The notes under the pieces are model-generated. The model had not been told where the DNA came from. It ran no database searches and worked only from the letters and a program-made list of their open reading frames with translations. From Maribellus comscasis (GTDB taxonomy: Bacteria; Bacteroidota; Bacteroidia; Bacteroidales; Prolixibacteraceae): a stretch of 64,000 nt of DNA. The stretch is from positions 5,468,001 to 5,532,000 of the forward strand of contig NZ_CP046401.1 of the NCBI RefSeq assembly GCF_009762775.1, given 5' to 3'. Shown here in pieces: positions 55,301 through 61,529 of the stretch (the stretch's first letter is position 1; every line of letters starts with the position of its first letter). The translations under genes and the position numbers were made by a program.

Positions 55301-56467
55301 TCTATTAATATGGTTACAGAAACTGTATTCAATGCAACAGAATTGAATGCCTTAACAGAATATGTATTTGAAGTAGAGGCTTTCGATGCTTCCGGTAATA
55401 AATCGGGAAAAGCATCGGTAACGGTTTCGACCACCGACGAAACAGCACCTTCAGCTCCTTCCGACCTTGCAGCGGTAACTACCGAAACCAGTGTTTCGTT
55501 TTCATGGACTGCTTCAACTGACAATGTTGGAGTAGCAGGTTATGTTGTTTATCTCGATGGCGATTCGATTAATACAGTAACTGAAACTGTATTCAATGCA
55601 ACAGAATTGAATGCTTTAACAGAATATGTATTTGAAGTGGAAGCTTTCGATGCTTCCGGTAATAAATCAGAAAAAGTGTTATTAGTGGTTTCAACCATCG
55701 ACGAAACGGTACCTTCTGTCCCTTCCGACCTTGCTGCGACAGCTACCGAAACAAGCATTAGGTTTTCGTGGACAGCCTCGACAGATAATGTTGGAGTAGC
55801 AGGTTATATTATTTATCTTGATGGTGATTCTATTGATATGGTTACTGAAACTACATTTATTGTAACAGGATTGGATGTGATTTCAGAATATACATTTGAA
55901 GTTCAGGCTTTCGATGAAGCTGGAAATGAATCCGAGAAAGCATTGCTGACAGTTTCTACAACAGATGAAACAGCTCCGTCGGTTCCTTCAGGTCTTTCGG
56001 CAGTGGCTTCTGACACAAGTGCCGTCCTCTCTTGGATAGCCTCGGCAGATAATGTTGGTGTAACTGGTTATATTGTTTATCTCAATGGCGATTCAATTGC
56101 GACAGTGATTGATACTACCTTTACTGTAGTTAATTTGGAAGCTGATACGGAATATACGTTTGAGGTGGAAGCTTTTGATGAAGCCGGAAATAAATCTGAA
56201 AGAGCAATAGTCGTTCAGCGTACAATAATTACCGGAATAGAATCGTGGGAGGTGAGTAAACTGAAAGTATATCCAAATCCGTTTGTCGATTATTTTATTG
56301 TTGATGCGAAAAATACGGGGTATGCTGTTGTTTACAGTTTATCGGGGAAAGCTATGTTTAATGTGCTTTTGCAAACTGGCAGCAATCGTATCGATGCATC
56401 TGGTTTGCCAGGTGGTATTTATCTGTTGAAACAGGAAACGAACACTGTGAAGTTGATTAAAAGATAA
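49319..56467 (+). CDS. Giant T9SS surface protein with B12-locus lipoprotein and propeller modules
   Basis: A 2382-residue secreted protein (signal MKQNYFFSLVCLCFLLAS). Approximate domains: N-terminal beta-sandwich (50-210); four FN3 (213-560); Ig/cadherin-like (562-775); a domain homologous to the lipoprotein at 44552 (776-1050: EFMPAPGQFTN, ISLGAFGGYVVYGFD, EWYELAGSDYY, FDISWAVDRDGN, GWLGEWSSEV); two bacterial Ig-like domains (1050-1240); a propeller-like region (1335-1660, beginning ILFVNNARAQNPDKASLNAY); two further beta domains (1660-1864); five FN3 (1865-2305); and a T9SS sorting domain (2310-2382, YPNPFVDYFIV). It probably extends the cobalamin capture system on the cell surface. No enzyme motif was seen. 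It ends the gene set; a terminator follows. Confidence 0.82.
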   Translation: MKQNYFFSLVCLCFLLASQISLGQSTYKTDLPHSSTRSSGDSGNKVKSANLLSYLETECDNSDDFLTMSEDVYDDGLTTPNGWYASYAERYEDFLSLFGVLKSPVLSNGCNSISFKYAKDDYYEFGYPSFRIEIQKEIDGVWSTAWTETISNPDAEELVFNEVFYDNLKIEGTVQLVITRLSPNNISGTPPDGDVPDIKDFCLTDYIRDLVPPTAPTELAAQPNLTSVALSWEASTDNISVEGYRVSLDGTIIDTVTTTSYVVNGLIPSTEYTFDVEALDGDRNNSEKASVSATTLADNIAPSVPQNLTGISKESGMILSWTASTDNVGVTNYNVYADGNLAGSTSQTTDTITGLAENTQYLFEVEAEDISGNKSDKVAETLSTIIDTEAPTIPGNLQANTNENEIILSWTASTDNTGVTKYNIYLGGELTGSTTELKDTIKGLAPNTEYQFEVEAEDATGNKSAKASVTASTPVDNTAPDSPENLVAEATENGVELLWTASTDNFGVTKYNVYVNGEFLNSTVNVTDTIKGLEAGIEYLIEVDAEDASGNKSGKTPVTLSGESTAGLAFSFKDNLIVNRTRDASDFRVTKKFTDLFNYPDGYNIKTEISKSSDVAITYNSTNENHLLFDGYYYSSSSGQYFYYKIPTGAYGTDTLTISIDYHGFTSKALVIANLAPLSARDDSYTIDIGGTLGMNVAGNDIPSSYLDKTSLEILQNTSYGALTNNIDGTLTYVNESATPNYSFENFEYRIADVEGHYDTATVKINIHMNSYASRVIEFMPAPGQFTNESIGQSNSAEKTLGTQGGMISLGAFGGYVVYGFDQPIINNPQNPYGVDFSVKGNSFAANLYGVWTEPAAVRVMKDLNGDGVPNDGEWYELAGSDYYMSGTQKNVKMTYYNPHYNERYTVPWKKDNGETGAMLSNSFHSHPYYPDPFDFGCNKDSMTYEGNIIKSSLDMSTPSYIEFYRAPFFGYCDSRGNSADLTDPQNPYFKDEKGNAADGFDISWAVDRDGNHKELDQIDFVKIYTGGFANAGWLGEWSSEVLGVGITTPDPDYVAQDYYLNYIGITQLKVLKGHTCQFEGFLFKNGRPQTDGVQQWSSSNPEVGTVDNTGLFTAVADGETWLRFSQKSDIPTDSIRLLVVELEGVHLEMEGNSAASSDSTSLIVGESISITAQGLDNIGDVLNGSTSNRFVYDTYTWTTSNPEIGTIDNGLFTGKKVGRTMVHAYSDANPELSDSILVIVNETPKLSPVNNPVVISYYNPVGEKTSSELFATGTNSVTYLNSVVSKTGLSSPVIEKNVLKCNFTAGVYGTDTLTFNLTSYKQDTTISVAFIYKPDGYEKDAQILFVNNARAQNPDKASLNAYTPDLDSVNVIDGQLDAYSVKDVLVDGAFAFVLGENFLSKYNLTTYEKENTIGIDETGNSAMAMYNNLLLVTEQSNLAIYYKTDLTLSRKIALSGKIHSVKVVGSKAFVFLSGETTSVLNKVVVVDLIEGKAESEYTLAEAGLIVSETLVKGTKLYITGTTSGSGKTAVMEYDTENNMYSVSEANNNFSNTLNANAVVKGDSILLTNGEGYVAYTISTKTFGTDVLMKTADDFYPTAIAYHASLSKYFVSYSNAAKTESKGLAFDLNFAEVAGFDSVETAPALIKCVEALEANEKPSPNLTYSMSNFTAYEKATSNTSVIIYKNRFTDGEDNFEIYPRYLEHTSWLTWNTGYTTSGNKQLYAYYSNTIDKDSVITIPVDAIDNYGFSVTRTFDITIKPRVYKPVVKNPIADTIVAVNSADIQIPLVNVFTNTSSSGVTFGKTVSGNTNSGLITTTIVNDTLTLSIAPNKAGEVFITVKDSAKHNTYGVKYVETSFKVTVVDDELPSVPADFAGSPSETSISLSWTASTDNVGVTGYNIYKDGVFKTSVVGTNYLADKLNPGTEYTFEVEAFDAEGNRSEKALLVILTTDDETPPSMPENLTAIPSETSIELSWTASIDNVGVTGYVIYLDGDSINMVTETVFNATELNALTEYVFEVEAFDASGNKSGKASVTVSTTDETAPSAPSDLAAVTTETSVSFSWTASTDNVGVAGYVVYLDGDSINTVTETVFNATELNALTEYVFEVEAFDASGNKSEKVLLVVSTIDETVPSVPSDLAATATETSIRFSWTASTDNVGVAGYIIYLDGDSIDMVTETTFIVTGLDVISEYTFEVQAFDEAGNESEKALLTVSTTDETAPSVPSGLSAVASDTSAVLSWIASADNVGVTGYIVYLNGDSIATVIDTTFTVVNLEADTEYTFEVEAFDEAGNKSERAIVVQRTIITGIESWEVSKLKVYPNPFVDYFIVDAKNTGYAVVYSLSGKAMFNVLLQTGSNRIDASGLPGGIYLLKQETNTVKLIKR
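54910..56230 (+). repeat. Tandem FN3-coding repeats of 264-267 bp
   Basis: Five consecutive FN3 units. Two of them share a nearly identical tract of about 100 bases: the string starting GAAACTGTATTCAATGCAAC at 55319 recurs at 55583, 264 bases later, differing at only a few sites. Related units occur at 47310-48380 and 49955-51005 in the same gene set. Confidence 0.8.
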
Positions 56468-56485
56468 TTGATTGCATTGTATTGA

Positions 56486-56520
56486 AAGTCGGTTGCCTTT
56501 TAAAGGTAACCGACTTTTTA
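56486..56520 (+). terminator. Intrinsic terminator closing the B12 gene set
   Basis: AAGTCGGTTGCC (56486-56497) pairs with GGTAACCGACTT (56504-56515) with one mismatch, loop TTTTAA, then five T residues in TTTTTA. Confidence 0.82.
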
Positions 56521-56692
56521 GATAAAAATTCAGCTCAATATTTTAAAGATACATATGGTTTAATTCATTTCTTTGGTTGATTTATGTCCTACTTTTGATA
56601 CAAAGCGATTATTAATATAATATTAATAGACTCTCAGGCCTGTTATTATTATATTTTCGCAATTTTTGAAACTCAAATTCAATCTCAATAAA

Positions 56693-58114
56693 ATGAAACG
56701 TCGAAATTTTTTACAGGCTGGTGCACTGGCAGCTTTAACCGGGGGAATAATTTCTCCGACCTTACTAACAGGATGTAGTAATCCAACGAATACAAAACGC
56801 AGTAGTGGGCAGGCGAAAAATATAATTTTTCTTGTTAGTGACGGGATGAGTATCGGTACGCCGGTGATGGCCGATTTACTGCTTTTCCGGAAAGAAGGCC
56901 GGGGAAGCCGATGGATGGATTTGTACCGAAAAAATGAAGCAAGAAGGGCCTTTATGGACACCTCTTCAGCCGACTCAATGGTTACCGATTCGGCAGCAGG
57001 GAGTTCATCGTGGGGAGGTGGTAAAAAGGTTAATAACGGCTCACTAAACGTAAACCCCGACGGTTCATTTAACAAACCGATTTTGCAAAAATTTAAAGAA
57101 GCCGGTAAGTCGGTTGGCTGCGTTACAACTGTTCCGATAACCCATGCTACACCCGCAGGATTTTGTGTGAACAATAAAACCCGCAGCAGACAAGACGAAA
57201 TAGCCTCGGACTACCTCAATCTAAAATTTGATGTGATGATGGGCGGCGGGCAGGAGTATTTCGACGGGAAAAAGCGAGCAGACAAAAAGGATATTTTTAG
57301 TGATTTTACAGCAGATGGATTCCAGGTTGTGCGTGTTAAAGACGATATGGAAAAGGCAACGCCGGGAAAACCTGTGCTTGGTGTTTTTTATGAAGATGGA
57401 CTGCCTTATTCCGTAGATATGCAGTCGGAACCGGAACTTGCAGCCAAAATACCTACACTGGCAGAAATGACACGCAAAGCAATTTCTCTTATGGAAGGCA
57501 ACGGTGAGGGTTTTGTTTTACAGGTTGAAGGCGGAAAAGTGGACTGGGCTGCCCATGCTAACGACGCATCGGCCTTAATTTACGACCAGATTGCCTTTGA
57601 TGAAGCAGTGGCTGTAGCAATCGATTTTGCAAAAGGACGAAACGACACACTGGTGGTAATTACTACAGACCATGGAAATTCAAATCCGGGATTGATAAAA
57701 AGCCACGGTGTAGATGCTAAATTTGATTTGATGCAAGGCGCGAAGTACAGTAATGAGTGGGTATTGCACGGAATCAGGAAAACAGATACGCCATCGCATC
57801 TGATTGAACGTTTGAATTTTGCCCAGGAAATTACCGTATCGAAGGAAGAAGCTAAAAGCATTTTGCTGCATTATGAATCGCTTGAAAATGATGGCCTTTA
57901 CAACGACTATAAACTGCCTTATAAAGAATTAGCCATTATTCAGCAAAATTATACTTCTATTGGCTGGTCAGGAATGGATCATTCGGCTGATTATGTTGAA
58001 TTAGCAATGTTTGGACCGGGAAGCGAAGCATTACCAATGTTTGTAAAAAATTCCGACCTTCATAATTTTATGCTGGAAGCCGCCGGAATACCTGAATCGG
58101 TTTGGATTGTGTAA
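56693..58114 (+). CDS. Alkaline phosphatase
   Basis: The ATG at 56693 gives 473 residues with MKRRNFLQAGALAALTGG, a twin-Arg-like leader, and a lipobox near LLTGC, so it is an exported lipoprotein. Metal and catalytic motifs of the alkaline phosphatase fold are present: FLVSDGMSIG (metal Asp), DSMVTDSAAGSSS (catalytic Ser), GGGQEYF, WAAHANDASA and TTDHGNSN, and a late WSGMDHSADYV metal-binding segment. It releases phosphate from organic esters in the periplasm or at the surface. It is convergent with a metallophosphoesterase gene; the pair may serve phosphate scavenging. The B12 gene set terminator separates it from upstream genes. Confidence 0.92.
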   Translation: MKRRNFLQAGALAALTGGIISPTLLTGCSNPTNTKRSSGQAKNIIFLVSDGMSIGTPVMADLLLFRKEGRGSRWMDLYRKNEARRAFMDTSSADSMVTDSAAGSSSWGGGKKVNNGSLNVNPDGSFNKPILQKFKEAGKSVGCVTTVPITHATPAGFCVNNKTRSRQDEIASDYLNLKFDVMMGGGQEYFDGKKRADKKDIFSDFTADGFQVVRVKDDMEKATPGKPVLGVFYEDGLPYSVDMQSEPELAAKIPTLAEMTRKAISLMEGNGEGFVLQVEGGKVDWAAHANDASALIYDQIAFDEAVAVAIDFAKGRNDTLVVITTDHGNSNPGLIKSHGVDAKFDLMQGAKYSNEWVLHGIRKTDTPSHLIERLNFAQEITVSKEEAKSILLHYESLENDGLYNDYKLPYKELAIIQQNYTSIGWSGMDHSADYVELAMFGPGSEALPMFVKNSDLHNFMLEAAGIPESVWIV

Positions 58115-58190
58115 ACACAAAAATATTCCTGCCGTATTAACTCGCTTAAATCATTTTGTGATTTAAAAAGAAATAGGCCTCCAATCGTAT

Positions 58191-59231
58191 TTATTTCTTT
58201 TCCTGAAATGAACCGGGATAAGTTACAAATAACTCCTTTTCGGTTTTATTAGTTGGGTCCCAGAGGTTTTTTTCATTGTCGGCGTTGTATTTGATGCGTA
58301 CCCACGTATCGAATTTGCGCTGTCCTTCATACAATTCAATAACACGGTAACCTTTTCCGATATTGCCATAGGTTTCGCGACCGGTGGCTTGTCCGTAAGC
58401 CAGGCAGATTCCGTGTAAACACCCGATGTAATTATTTACATGGTCGTGTCCGACAAACATGCCCATCACATCGCCCGACTCCAGGAAGGCATTGTACATT
58501 CCCGAGTTTATATCAGGCGAACAAACATCTTCCTCTTTTACACCCACAGTTGTTTCTTTGCCCCACACTTCATTGTACTCGATAAGCGGAATATGAAAAA
58601 ACGCCAGCGCCGGGTAGGGTTTTCCACCGTTCTTTTTTGTCATTGAAGCGCTTTCATTACGGTACCACTGTACCTGATCGTTTTTAATCCAGTCATACGA
58701 GCCCAGTGTACTTTCCTTTCCAAGCCCGGAGTGCGAATCGAGAAAATACAAAATTGCCTTTGTCTCTTTTGAATCAGCCGACTGCACCGGAATAATATAG
58801 TTTCCACTCCCCGATAACTTTTTCGACCCCGTCACAGAAACACAATATGGTAATTCTGAAACTGTTTCCATGATTTGATTATTCGTAAGTTCATATTCCA
58901 CATCGTGGTTGCCCAAAACTACAGCCCACGGAACTTTTGAATCCACAAATATTTTTGCCAGGGCAAGCCAGGCCTGTTTTGTGTTATCAGAACAAACCAC
59001 ATCGCCGGTGAGAATAACCAAACCGGGCTTTTCAGCTTCTACCGCGTTTTTCATTAGCGCCAGCGCACTGTCCGATTTATATGAGTTATACTTAAAATGA
59101 ATGTCGGTAAATTGCACAATTTTAAGTTTTCCGTTTTCTCCAAATCTCAAGGTTGTTTTGATTTTTGCAGTTACATTGTTTACAGTAACCAGTAAAACGA
59201 GTATAAAAAAGAAGGGTTTAATAATTTTCAT
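58191..59231 (-). CDS. Secreted metallophosphoesterase
   Basis: The ATG at 59231 gives 346 residues with a signal peptide (MKIIKPFFFILVLLVTVNNV); a TTG at 59237 would add two residues. The calcineurin-like metal motifs are complete: QFTDIHF, VILTGDVVCS, VLGNHDVE, LAFFHIPL and FVGHDHVNN. It resembles the purple acid phosphatase/DUF-type esterases of Bacteroidota acting on nucleotides or phospho-sugars outside the cytoplasm. Substrate unknown. It is convergent with the alkaline phosphatase gene; a weak palindrome (TTAAATCA ... TGATTTAA, 58146-58166) lies between them. Confidence 0.9.
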   Translation of the reverse strand: MKIIKPFFFILVLLVTVNNVTAKIKTTLRFGENGKLKIVQFTDIHFKYNSYKSDSALALMKNAVEAEKPGLVILTGDVVCSDNTKQAWLALAKIFVDSKVPWAVVLGNHDVEYELTNNQIMETVSELPYCVSVTGSKKLSGSGNYIIPVQSADSKETKAILYFLDSHSGLGKESTLGSYDWIKNDQVQWYRNESASMTKKNGGKPYPALAFFHIPLIEYNEVWGKETTVGVKEEDVCSPDINSGMYNAFLESGDVMGMFVGHDHVNNYIGCLHGICLAYGQATGRETYGNIGKGYRVIELYEGQRKFDTWVRIKYNADNEKNLWDPTNKTEKELFVTYPGSFQEKK

Positions 59232-59339
59232 TTTCAAATAATTAAATCAATATTATACATTACAGAGACTCTTTGACTGTTGTATCTAAAATAGTGTATT
59301 TATCACAATATTCCTGTTACAATTTTTTCAAAAATTTCT

Positions 59340-59480
59340 TAAAAATTGATTACTAATTTTCGGAGGAAGCCCGCCAATCTTCGGTTAATATCAGGAGAAC
59401 GGTAATACGACCCAGCGGCTTCAGGACGCTGGTCAAATCTCACTGTCCATGCTCGGCAATATTCAAGTATAACAAATAAT
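59340..59480. other. GC-rich island with hairpin, unknown
   Basis: A GC-rich patch within AT-rich spacer. CCAGCG (59412-59417) and CGCTGG (59427-59432) form a hairpin. On the minus strand a frame of about 45 codons reads EYCRAWTVRFDQRPEAAGSY and then ends, which may be chance or a fragment of a spread element. I cannot assign it. Confidence 0.3.
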
Positions 59481-59507
59481 AGAATTTATTTACATATTAA
59501 CTGCTTG

Positions 59508-59640
59508 TCGAGAACAAACGACACTGCAAAATAATTGTAAGCGTTCAGAGAAACGAAATACTGCCAGCGTTTGTAAAAAATCCGACTTACATAATTTTGT
59601 GCCGTAAGCTGTAGGAACATCAGAACCTGCGGGGATAGAA
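59508..59640 (+). pseudogene. Remnant of an alkaline phosphatase gene 3' end
   Basis: Bases 59555-59635 align with the 3' end of the alkaline phosphatase gene (58035-58110): GTTTGTAAAAAATCCGAC and CATAATTTTGTGC match the functional copy with a one-base deletion that shifts the frame, and similarity continues weakly upstream to about 59508. It is a decayed duplicate on the same strand, left by a duplication that spanned the metallophosphoesterase gene or by loss of a tandem copy. A reverse frame at 59490-59807 through this region is not a gene. Confidence 0.6.
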
Positions 59641-59724
59641 AATAATAAAACAATTGTCGCAAACAGAAGCGTTTGTTTTGCGTTGGGAAAGTAAGCTAAG
59701 AAATTACCCTGTTGTTCCCGTGCA

Positions 59725-60330
59725 TTATTTTGCCAGGTAATTCCCTTTCCATCGTTCAAAAACCGAGCGGTGAACAATGCGGTAATGCGGGTGATACAGT
59801 TCTTCATAATTCTCGCTATGATGCATCACTACATCACCATCTGAAAGGACCTGGTTAATCAATTTTTCATCCGATTTCATACCAGGGAGTTTGGGTTTTA
59901 CTTTTTTTATAACGGCAAGAACCTCGTTCCATTCCTTTTTCCAGCTTTCCAAATCCGGGTTCCGGGCGAGTGTTGCACTTTCAACCATTGCCAGTAACAA
60001 CGTATCGCGCGGGATAGTTCCATTTTTTACCAGTTGAAGATTAATCCGGTAATAATCGTGGTTAATTCCCAACGCCTGATATGGTAATGTATCTGTCCAT
60101 CCGGGTTGTTTTAGTTCCCAGTCGAGGTATTTTCCGGCTTGGGTTGTGTCGGGTATCAGGTGACCGGGGCCGTAAGCATCCTGAAAATAATTTTTGTATA
60201 AATCCGCCAATTGTGCTTCGGGATAGTGTTGTAATTCATTGTTGATAAACTGTACTATCTGTTTTTCCGTATCGGAAGCTTTAAATATTCCTGACAACAT
60301 AAAAAAGCAAAAAAATATTCGTACTGTCAT
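59725..60330 (-). CDS. Secreted hypothetical protein of the nrdDG operon
   Basis: A 201-residue protein with a short signal peptide (MTVRIFFCFFMLSGIFKA). The mature part is helical with conserved-looking blocks YFQDAYGPGHLIPDTTQAGK and VVMHHSENYEELYHPHYRIV, rich in His, Tyr and Asp, compatible with a metal or ligand site. I recall similar uncharacterised proteins in Bacteroidota but no assigned function. Start lies 11 bases after the DUF5714 stop, so it is the last gene of the riboswitch-controlled operon. Confidence 0.72.
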   Translation of the reverse strand: MTVRIFFCFFMLSGIFKASDTEKQIVQFINNELQHYPEAQLADLYKNYFQDAYGPGHLIPDTTQAGKYLDWELKQPGWTDTLPYQALGINHDYYRINLQLVKNGTIPRDTLLLAMVESATLARNPDLESWKKEWNEVLAVIKKVKPKLPGMKSDEKLINQVLSDGDVVMHHSENYEELYHPHYRIVHRSVFERWKGNYLAK

Positions 60331-60341
60331 ATTAAGCTATT

Positions 60342-61019
60342 TTAAGATAAAGGATAAAAAGGACAATCATTTTTTAAGCATTCCTGATTTTCGGTATGAA
60401 ATGTACATTCAATTTTTTCAGGAACAGAAAGTGCAATATCAAAAGACTCATTTAAAAAGTTACATGCTTCCTGAATGGCAACAAATGAAACCCGTTTGCA
60501 ACATCTTGGGCCACCGTAAACAGCCATTCTCAGCAACGAGCGGCCAGTTATCGAATTGGCAAGCTTCCACTCCCCTGTTTTATATGGTGTTGCCCCGGTA
60601 ATGATACTGATGAACATTCCAGTTCCAACCGCAGCCCCGCAACTGCCGTGTGTGCCGCAAAAAGCTCCCGGTACTTTTTCCGACCGCTGCCTGGCGGCTA
60701 TTAACCACTTCTCCAGTTTGTCTTTTCCGTTGCTAACACAATTACTATATGCTGAAAGTAATACGGCAGGAACAAGAAAATGGTGTTCAGGACAGTGCAT
60801 TTTAAACCCCGGGAACTTCATCAAGTGTGTTGCTATTTCAATTGGAGCTATGCTGTCTGAAGCGAGGCAGTAATCATAAATGACTTCTTTAACGGATTTA
60901 TCCCTGCAACTGCTACAAACAGTCACTCCTTCAACACTATTCTCGGTGGTTACTACTTTTTCCAAGCAATAAAAGCAACGCGAAGCGTTATCTTTTTTAT
61001 CTGTATATGGTTGAACCAT
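60342..61019 (-). CDS. DUF5714 cysteine-rich protein
   Basis: A 225-residue cytoplasmic protein with many cysteines. An N-terminal zinc-ribbon-like CFYCLEKVV ... CSSC (about 15-40) is followed by the DUF5714 core: FKMHCPEHHFLVPAVLLSAY, GAFCGTHGSCGAAVGTGMF and YGGPRCCKRVSFVAI, ending in CLKNDCPFYPL. The cysteines suggest metal or iron-sulfur binding. It starts 42 bases after nrdG and falls in the same cobalamin-riboswitch operon. Its role is unknown; relatives occur near corrinoid and C1 metabolism genes in anaerobes, as far as I recall. Confidence 0.78.
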   Translation of the reverse strand: MVQPYTDKKDNASRCFYCLEKVVTTENSVEGVTVCSSCRDKSVKEVIYDYCLASDSIAPIEIATHLMKFPGFKMHCPEHHFLVPAVLLSAYSNCVSNGKDKLEKWLIAARQRSEKVPGAFCGTHGSCGAAVGTGMFISIITGATPYKTGEWKLANSITGRSLLRMAVYGGPRCCKRVSFVAIQEACNFLNESFDIALSVPEKIECTFHTENQECLKNDCPFYPLS

Positions 61020-61061
61020 ATTATTGATTCTTGAAATGGTAAAATTATTTAAAACTAATCA

Positions 61062-61529
61062 TTAGAATGTTCTAAACAAATAGCTTATATCTTTCATAGA
61101 GCCATCTTGTTGCACCTGAAATAAGTGTTGATTGCTGGTTTTACTTTTCAGGGGTCCCATTTTTTCAATATACCCGCCCAATTTTATATACTGAAAATCT
61201 TTGTTATTAAATCCATCGGGTAGTTTTGCACAGCCAGAGTACCAGGCCACTTTTATTGCGGGGTAATGAAGACGCACAAAGTTAGCCAGTTCTGCAATTT
61301 TTTGAGGGGTTCTGTCGCCGCCCATAAAGCAGAAACAGGTAATTGCTGAAACATATTTATCCATTAGTGAAACGATTCTATTTTCGTTCAACTCCTCTCC
61401 AATATCTTCCTGCAGGTGTGGACTGTGGCAGCCTTTACACCGATTAGGGCAGTTTGTTATACTAATTGCGAGGGTAACTTCGTTTGGAATTTCCTGGAAA
61501 ACAATATCGTAGTTATAATATTTAAGCAT
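61062..61529 (-). CDS. nrdG: Anaerobic ribonucleotide reductase activating protein
   Basis: A 155-residue radical SAM enzyme. CPNRCKGCH gives the CxxxCxxC motif (Cys27, 31, 34) that binds the 4Fe-4S cluster, and FMGGD is the SAM-contact motif. It makes the glycyl radical on NrdD. The start overlaps the nrdD stop by eight bases, so the two are co-translated, as is usual. Confidence 0.93.
   Translation of the reverse strand: MLKYYNYDIVFQEIPNEVTLAISITNCPNRCKGCHSPHLQEDIGEELNENRIVSLMDKYVSAITCFCFMGGDRTPQKIAELANFVRLHYPAIKVAWYSGCAKLPDGFNNKDFQYIKLGGYIEKMGPLKSKTSNQHLFQVQQDGSMKDISYLFRTF

Noticed and set aside
58146..58166. Palindrome TTAAATCA/TGATTTAA as a terminator
   Set aside because: AT-only stem of eight pairs with no T run on either strand.
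59490..59807. Reverse frame of 105 codons
   Set aside because: It overlaps the start-distal part of the real gene at 59725-60330 and the alkaline phosphatase remnant; the residues show no coherent domain.
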